The notes below the pieces were generated by a model. It was not told the origin of the DNA. It saw only the letters and a list, made by a program, of their open reading frames with translations, and made no database searches. Position numbers and translations under genes: made by a program. Positions 60,360-64,000 of a DNA stretch of 64,000 bases are shown one piece after another. The DNA lies in contig CADEFU010000004.1 of assembly GCA_902826695.1 (NCBI GenBank), positions 248,001 through 312,000 on the forward strand, written 5' to 3'. The DNA comes from an uncultured Alphaproteobacteria bacterium (GTDB lineage: Bacteria > Pseudomonadota > Alphaproteobacteria > Micropepsales > Micropepsaceae). Numbering within the stretch: position 1 is the first letter of the stretch; each line of letters starts with the position of its first letter.

Positions 60360-63269
60360 TCAGGGTTGTTTCACCGTTGCAACACTATTTTTAGGTGCGC
60401 CCGCGCCGACCTGAGGCAACACGCGAACCTCAATCCGCCGGGTATTCGTCAAATAGGCCGCCCCGACCGCCACGACCTCAGCCTTCGTGATGCTCTCAAG
60501 GTCCCCAAGCTGGCTGCGGATCGTCGTGAGCGACCGCGGCTCGCTCTGTACATCCTCAAGCGCAGACACCCAAAAATCGTTCGTCAACCGGCTGGTCTCC
60601 GCGGACTTGATGATCGGCGTACGCGCTCGGGCAAGCACATCGTCAGAGAACGAACCCGACTTAACCTCCGCGACGATCTTGTCCACCGTCCGGAAAAACC
60701 CGTCCACAAGGTCAGGCCGCGTTTCGGCCGACGCCGTGATGTAGCCGAAATTCGGGAGCGCACCAGAGTGCCAGCCACCAACCGAAGGTGAATACGTGGC
60801 GCCCTGCGCCTCGCGAAACTCTTCGGTCAACCGCACTTTCAGCACTTCACGCAGGATCGAGATCGCACGCGCGCGCCGCGTATCGGAAAAGAAGTCGGGC
60901 GCAGGCCACGCGACATAAGCCGACGCTTGATCGGCACGTCCCTCATGTGCGAAGCGCAGGGACTTAGCCTGCGAAGGGAAGCGAACATCGCGCGCACCCG
61001 CTCGCTCTGGCAGCTTCGCCGCCCGCACAGGCAACGCAGCAAATGTCGTCGCAACCGACGCAATCACCTCGTCCGGTGAAAAGTCGCCGACGACCGTCAC
61101 TTCGATGGGTGCCGAGGCCAACACCGGCTTCATCGTTGATTCGACGTCGCCGATCCGCAACGCCTTCATATTGGCGATGCTTGGAAACGCCCATCGCGGA
61201 TCCCCTGAACGCAGCAGCGTGGGCACTTCGCGCGAGATAACGCGTCCGGGGCCCGACGAGAACTGCTTGATATAACTCTCGGCTGCCGCCTGAACCCGCT
61301 CAAGCCCACCCGGGCGATACGCGGGATCCGTTGCAAACGCGGTAAGCAATTGCAGCTGCAGAGCAAGATCGCGCCGGTTTGTGCGTCCGCTGAACTCGAA
61401 CGATTCCTCGTCCATCGAAAGCGAGTTCGACACGATCCGCCCCGCGAGCGACTCCTCAAGCTCGTCGGTGGTCAACCGCTTCAGCCCGCCTTCGATAAAC
61501 CCGAACGGAAGTGCCCAATTCAAACCGACCCTGTCCCGCGGCATGTGAATGAAGCCGCCCGCAAACCGCGCCGCAACATAGATCGAGTCAGCCTCGAAAC
61601 GCGTCGGTTTAAGGTTCAGCATCACGCCGTTGGCGAACCGAACCATCGTCACGCCTAGATCGGCCGCCTCCCGCCGCTCGGCAACGCCACCCGGTGTCCC
61701 AAAGCTGGCGTAGGGAAATGTCTTGGCATCGATTTGCGGCGCCGGCGCCACGACCGTCTTGACGCTACCCTCGAATGCAGCCGCGACAGCACCGTCACCG
61801 CCATCGATCGCCTTGCCCGACGTCACAAACACGATCGGCCCTTCGCCACCGCGCACATCCCTAAGCGCCTGAAGCGCACTCTCAGGCGTCACGCTCGCAG
61901 CAGCCCGCTCGAAACGAGCCAACTGCTCGGCAGGCGGCGAGAACACTTGCCGGTCGCTGAAGGAGCCAACGATCTGGCTCGCCAACTCTCGCGTCTCCCG
62001 CGTAGCCGACTTTGTCACCGCATCCTCAAGCGACGCCCGCCACTCTTTGAGCTCACGAGAAATCTCCGCCTGCGAGAAACCGAACTCAACGGCGCGCCGG
62101 AACTCTTGCTCCGCTGCGGCCAACCCGCGACGCCACTCACCCGGCCGCACCGACGCCGTGAGGCTGAGCGCGCGCGACAAACCACGCGAGTTGCTGAGGC
62201 CAACGTTTGCGCCGACAAATGGCGGATTGGATTCGCGCGCAATCCGTCCCAATCGCCGACTGAGGATCGAAAGAGCAATCTGACGCCGCAAGTTTAGCGC
62301 CCGAACCGCCATGCTGTCTGGCGCATCTTCGGGCGCGGAGAGCCACGTCACATAGACATTTTCAGGCATGTTCGCTTCGACATGCGATACGGCAACAAGT
62401 GAGCGCGCCGTAAGCGGCCCCTGCCCGGGATCGGTCGGATCGGCCCCTTCACCTTTCCAATCCTCGAACTTTGCCCTGATCGTCGCCTCGATCTCTGCGG
62501 GCTCCATATCGCCGGTGACGACCAGCAGCGTGCGCTCCGGCCGATAGAAGCGTTTGTAGTAATCCTCTAGAAGTTCCTTCGTCGCACCCTTGATTGTCTC
62601 GGCCGTTCCGATGGGAAGCCGTTGCGCTTGTCGCTGCCCTTCGTAGAGAAGCGCCCACTGTCGTTCCAGCGCACGATACTCTGGCGTATTGCGCGTTCGC
62701 TGCTCGGAGAGCACAACGCCCTTCTCACGCTCGATCGCTGCGGGATCGAGCGTCAGCCTGTCGCCAATCTCGCGAAACAACATCAACCCTGTATCGACGA
62801 GATCGGCATCGTTCTTGGGCAACTCCAGCATGTAGACGGTTTCGTCCGTGGACGTGTACGCGTTCGTATGCGCCCCGAACGCCAGTCCCTTGCGCTGCAG
62901 AAGCTTCACAAACTCGCCTTCCGGAACGTTCTTCGATCCGTTGAAGGCCATGTGCTCCATGAAGTGGGCGAGCCCGCGCTGTGCATCGCTCTCTTGAAGA
63001 GACCCCGCCGCGATCCGAAGCCTCAGCGATATCGTCCCCGCCGGCTGCGTATTGCGCATGATCGCAAAGCGCATTCCGTTTGCGAGCACGCCCACGCGAA
63101 CGGCCGGATCGGGCCTGATATCGCTGTCTTCATGCGGCCAATAGCTGTAGTCGGCGCCGCTGTAGCGGCCAGTGCCGGACTGCGGCGGCTGCCCCGGTTG
63201 AACGCATGAAGTCAGAACCAACGAACACAATACTACCGCGACGAACCGGAACGCCGTCATCGACCGCAT
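60360..63269 (-). CDS. M16-family zinc metallopeptidase, lipoprotein form
   Basis: 969 residues from the ATG at 63269 (GGAG upstream). The signal peptide ends in a lipobox (VLTSC), so it is likely lipid-anchored in the periplasm. The active N-terminal half has the inverted zinc motif HFMEH (about 102-106) in GLAHFMEHMAFNGS and the third ligand Glu about 75 residues on (ERQWAL, ERE region). The second half has the paired, inactive M16_C copies (PSVGGWHSGALPNFGYITASAETRPDLVDG in part). Two tandem M16/M16_C pairs, as in pitrilysin-like clamshell peptidases, would degrade peptides in a closed chamber. The gene stands alone before the alcohol dehydrogenase gene on the same strand. Confidence 0.9.
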   Translation of the reverse strand: MRSMTAFRFVAVVLCSLVLTSCVQPGQPPQSGTGRYSGADYSYWPHEDSDIRPDPAVRVGVLANGMRFAIMRNTQPAGTISLRLRIAAGSLQESDAQRGLAHFMEHMAFNGSKNVPEGEFVKLLQRKGLAFGAHTNAYTSTDETVYMLELPKNDADLVDTGLMLFREIGDRLTLDPAAIEREKGVVLSEQRTRNTPEYRALERQWALLYEGQRQAQRLPIGTAETIKGATKELLEDYYKRFYRPERTLLVVTGDMEPAEIEATIRAKFEDWKGEGADPTDPGQGPLTARSLVAVSHVEANMPENVYVTWLSAPEDAPDSMAVRALNLRRQIALSILSRRLGRIARESNPPFVGANVGLSNSRGLSRALSLTASVRPGEWRRGLAAAEQEFRRAVEFGFSQAEISRELKEWRASLEDAVTKSATRETRELASQIVGSFSDRQVFSPPAEQLARFERAAASVTPESALQALRDVRGGEGPIVFVTSGKAIDGGDGAVAAAFEGSVKTVVAPAPQIDAKTFPYASFGTPGGVAERREAADLGVTMVRFANGVMLNLKPTRFEADSIYVAARFAGGFIHMPRDRVGLNWALPFGFIEGGLKRLTTDELEESLAGRIVSNSLSMDEESFEFSGRTNRRDLALQLQLLTAFATDPAYRPGGLERVQAAAESYIKQFSSGPGRVISREVPTLLRSGDPRWAFPSIANMKALRIGDVESTMKPVLASAPIEVTVVGDFSPDEVIASVATTFAALPVRAAKLPERAGARDVRFPSQAKSLRFAHEGRADQASAYVAWPAPDFFSDTRRARAISILREVLKVRLTEEFREAQGATYSPSVGGWHSGALPNFGYITASAETRPDLVDGFFRTVDKIVAEVKSGSFSDDVLARARTPIIKSAETSRLTNDFWVSALEDVQSEPRSLTTIRSQLGDLESITKAEVVAVGAAYLTNTRRIEVRVLPQVGAGAPKNSVATVKQP

Positions 63270-63291
63270 CAAATCACTCCCCGCCGACGCC

Positions 63292-64000
63292 TCAAGCGTC
63301 GAACATTACCACCGATCGAGCAAGCTCCCCACGCTTCAGCTCCTCGAACCCATCGTTGATCTGATCGAGCTTGATCCGGCGCGAAATCATCTCATCCAGC
63401 TTTAGCTTCCCCGATAAGTAGAAATCCACGAGTCGCGGCATATCAACCGGGAACCGGTTCGAGCCCATCAACGAACCCTGTATCCGCTTCTCGCCCAGAA
63501 AATCCGCGCCATGCAGTTCGATGTTCACCCCAACCGGGATCATACCGATGATGTTCGCCGTGCCGCCGCGTCCAAGCATCCGAAATGCCTGCTCCGCAGT
63601 TTGCTTCAATCCGATTGCCTCAAACGAATGGTGCACACCGCCATTTGTCAGGTCGATAACCTGCTTGACCGGATCGCCATCTTTTGGATTGACCACGTCG
63701 GTCGCGCCGAAGTGCTTCGCAAGGTTGAGCTTTGATCCTTGCATATCGACCGCGATGATCCGCCCCGCGCCGGCAATCGCCGCACCGTTGATGCATGCCA
63801 AGCCCACACCGCCGCAGCCAATCACCGCCACGGTCTCGCCCGGACGCACCTTCGAGGTGTGCATAACGGCGCCGACGCCCGTCATCACCGAACAGCCAAT
63901 CAGTGCGGCCCTATCAAGCGGCATATCTTTGCGGATCTTCACGCACGCATGCTCATGAATGAGCATCTGCTCCGCGAACGATGAAAGATTTAGAAACTGG
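63292..64000 (-). CDS. Zinc-dependent alcohol dehydrogenase (MDR family), truncated at the window edge
   Basis: The frame is open to the right end, so the N-terminal third is missing; 235 residues are visible. The Rossmann motif is VIGCGGVGLACINGAAIAG, followed by IIAVDMQGSKLNLAKHFGATDVVNP. DRAALIGCSVMTGVGAVMHTSKV is the class III-like segment, and the C-terminus is LDEMISRRIKLDQINDGFEELKRGELARSVVMFDA (in part). It belongs with class III/NDMA-dependent-like zinc alcohol or formaldehyde dehydrogenases. The catalytic zinc ligands Cys and His would lie outside the window, so activity cannot be checked. Confidence 0.85.
   Translation of the reverse strand, partial: QFLNLSSFAEQMLIHEHACVKIRKDMPLDRAALIGCSVMTGVGAVMHTSKVRPGETVAVIGCGGVGLACINGAAIAGAGRIIAVDMQGSKLNLAKHFGATDVVNPKDGDPVKQVIDLTNGGVHHSFEAIGLKQTAEQAFRMLGRGGTANIIGMIPVGVNIELHGADFLGEKRIQGSLMGSNRFPVDMPRLVDFYLSGKLKLDEMISRRIKLDQINDGFEELKRGELARSVVMFDA

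Overview
The window looks like an ordinary chromosomal stretch of a GC-rich alphaproteobacterium, most likely of the Caulobacterales/Hyphomonadaceae type. The evidence is the gene content: an IscR-controlled suf operon; an RNase E with a long acidic insert; an NDUFA12-type complex I accessory subunit next to mlaD and DUF2155; and a bactofilin encoded directly after a membrane-anchored M23 peptidase, as in Hyphomonas and relatives. Genes are densely packed, often overlapping by 1-20 bases, and most intergenic gaps are under 200 bp. Both ends of the window cut through a gene.

Layout. 1-999: 3'-truncated unknown membrane-anchored protein. 1140-2696: ThDP enzyme. 2701-2840: a strong candidate small RNA on the minus strand with C-rich loops and its own terminator. 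3126-7698: a His-bearing polytopic membrane protein (possible distant Brp/Blh relative), a small membrane protein, murJ, an alpha/beta hydrolase and a paraoxonase-like beta-propeller. 7815-10793: an unusual single-chain fusion of a circularly permuted ATP-grasp ligase with an M32 carboxypeptidase. 10798-15167: a lipid-modification module (GPH-type transporter, flavin amine-oxidase-like protein, chalcone-isomerase-like protein, CFA-synthase-like methyltransferase). 15248-18832: gspG, gspE, a prepilin peptidase and a SCO1-like protein. 18940-19029: tRNA-Ser(UGA). 19314-20881: a small protein and a CxxCH protein.

20882-28634: the suf operon, transcribed leftwards from a clear sigma70 promoter: iscR, a NifS/IscS-type desulfurase, sufB, a small membrane protein, sufC, sufD, sufS, sufT, sufA, tfoX-like. 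28908-38063: hydrolase, anmK, tyrS, a YhdP/AsmA-like lipid-transport protein, a one-cysteine Bcp, then the M23 peptidase (LmdC-like) and bactofilin pair. 38118-43146: prfB with an intact programmed +1 frameshift site, PBP1A and an AMIN-domain amidase. 43679-49898: rne, aminotransferase, BepA-like protease and a DsbA-like protein.

50.1-54.7 kb has a different feel (more G on the plus strand, more G-ending codons). It carries a class III cyclase with an N-terminal NTF2-like domain, an SH3-like lipoprotein, two tiny overlapping ORFs, rtcB and prfH (an RtcB2-PrfH type damaged-ribosome repair pair) and a thioesterase. 54.8-64 kb returns to housekeeping genes: thiGS, aroQ-accB-accC-aat, DUF2155-mlaD-NDUFA12, an M16 peptidase and a truncated zinc alcohol dehydrogenase.

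The most unusual items are the ATP-grasp/M32 fusion, the structured C-rich-loop sRNA candidate, the small-ORF leader of the rtcB-prfH operon and the small membrane protein inside the suf operon. No CRISPR, insertion sequence or phage gene was seen.
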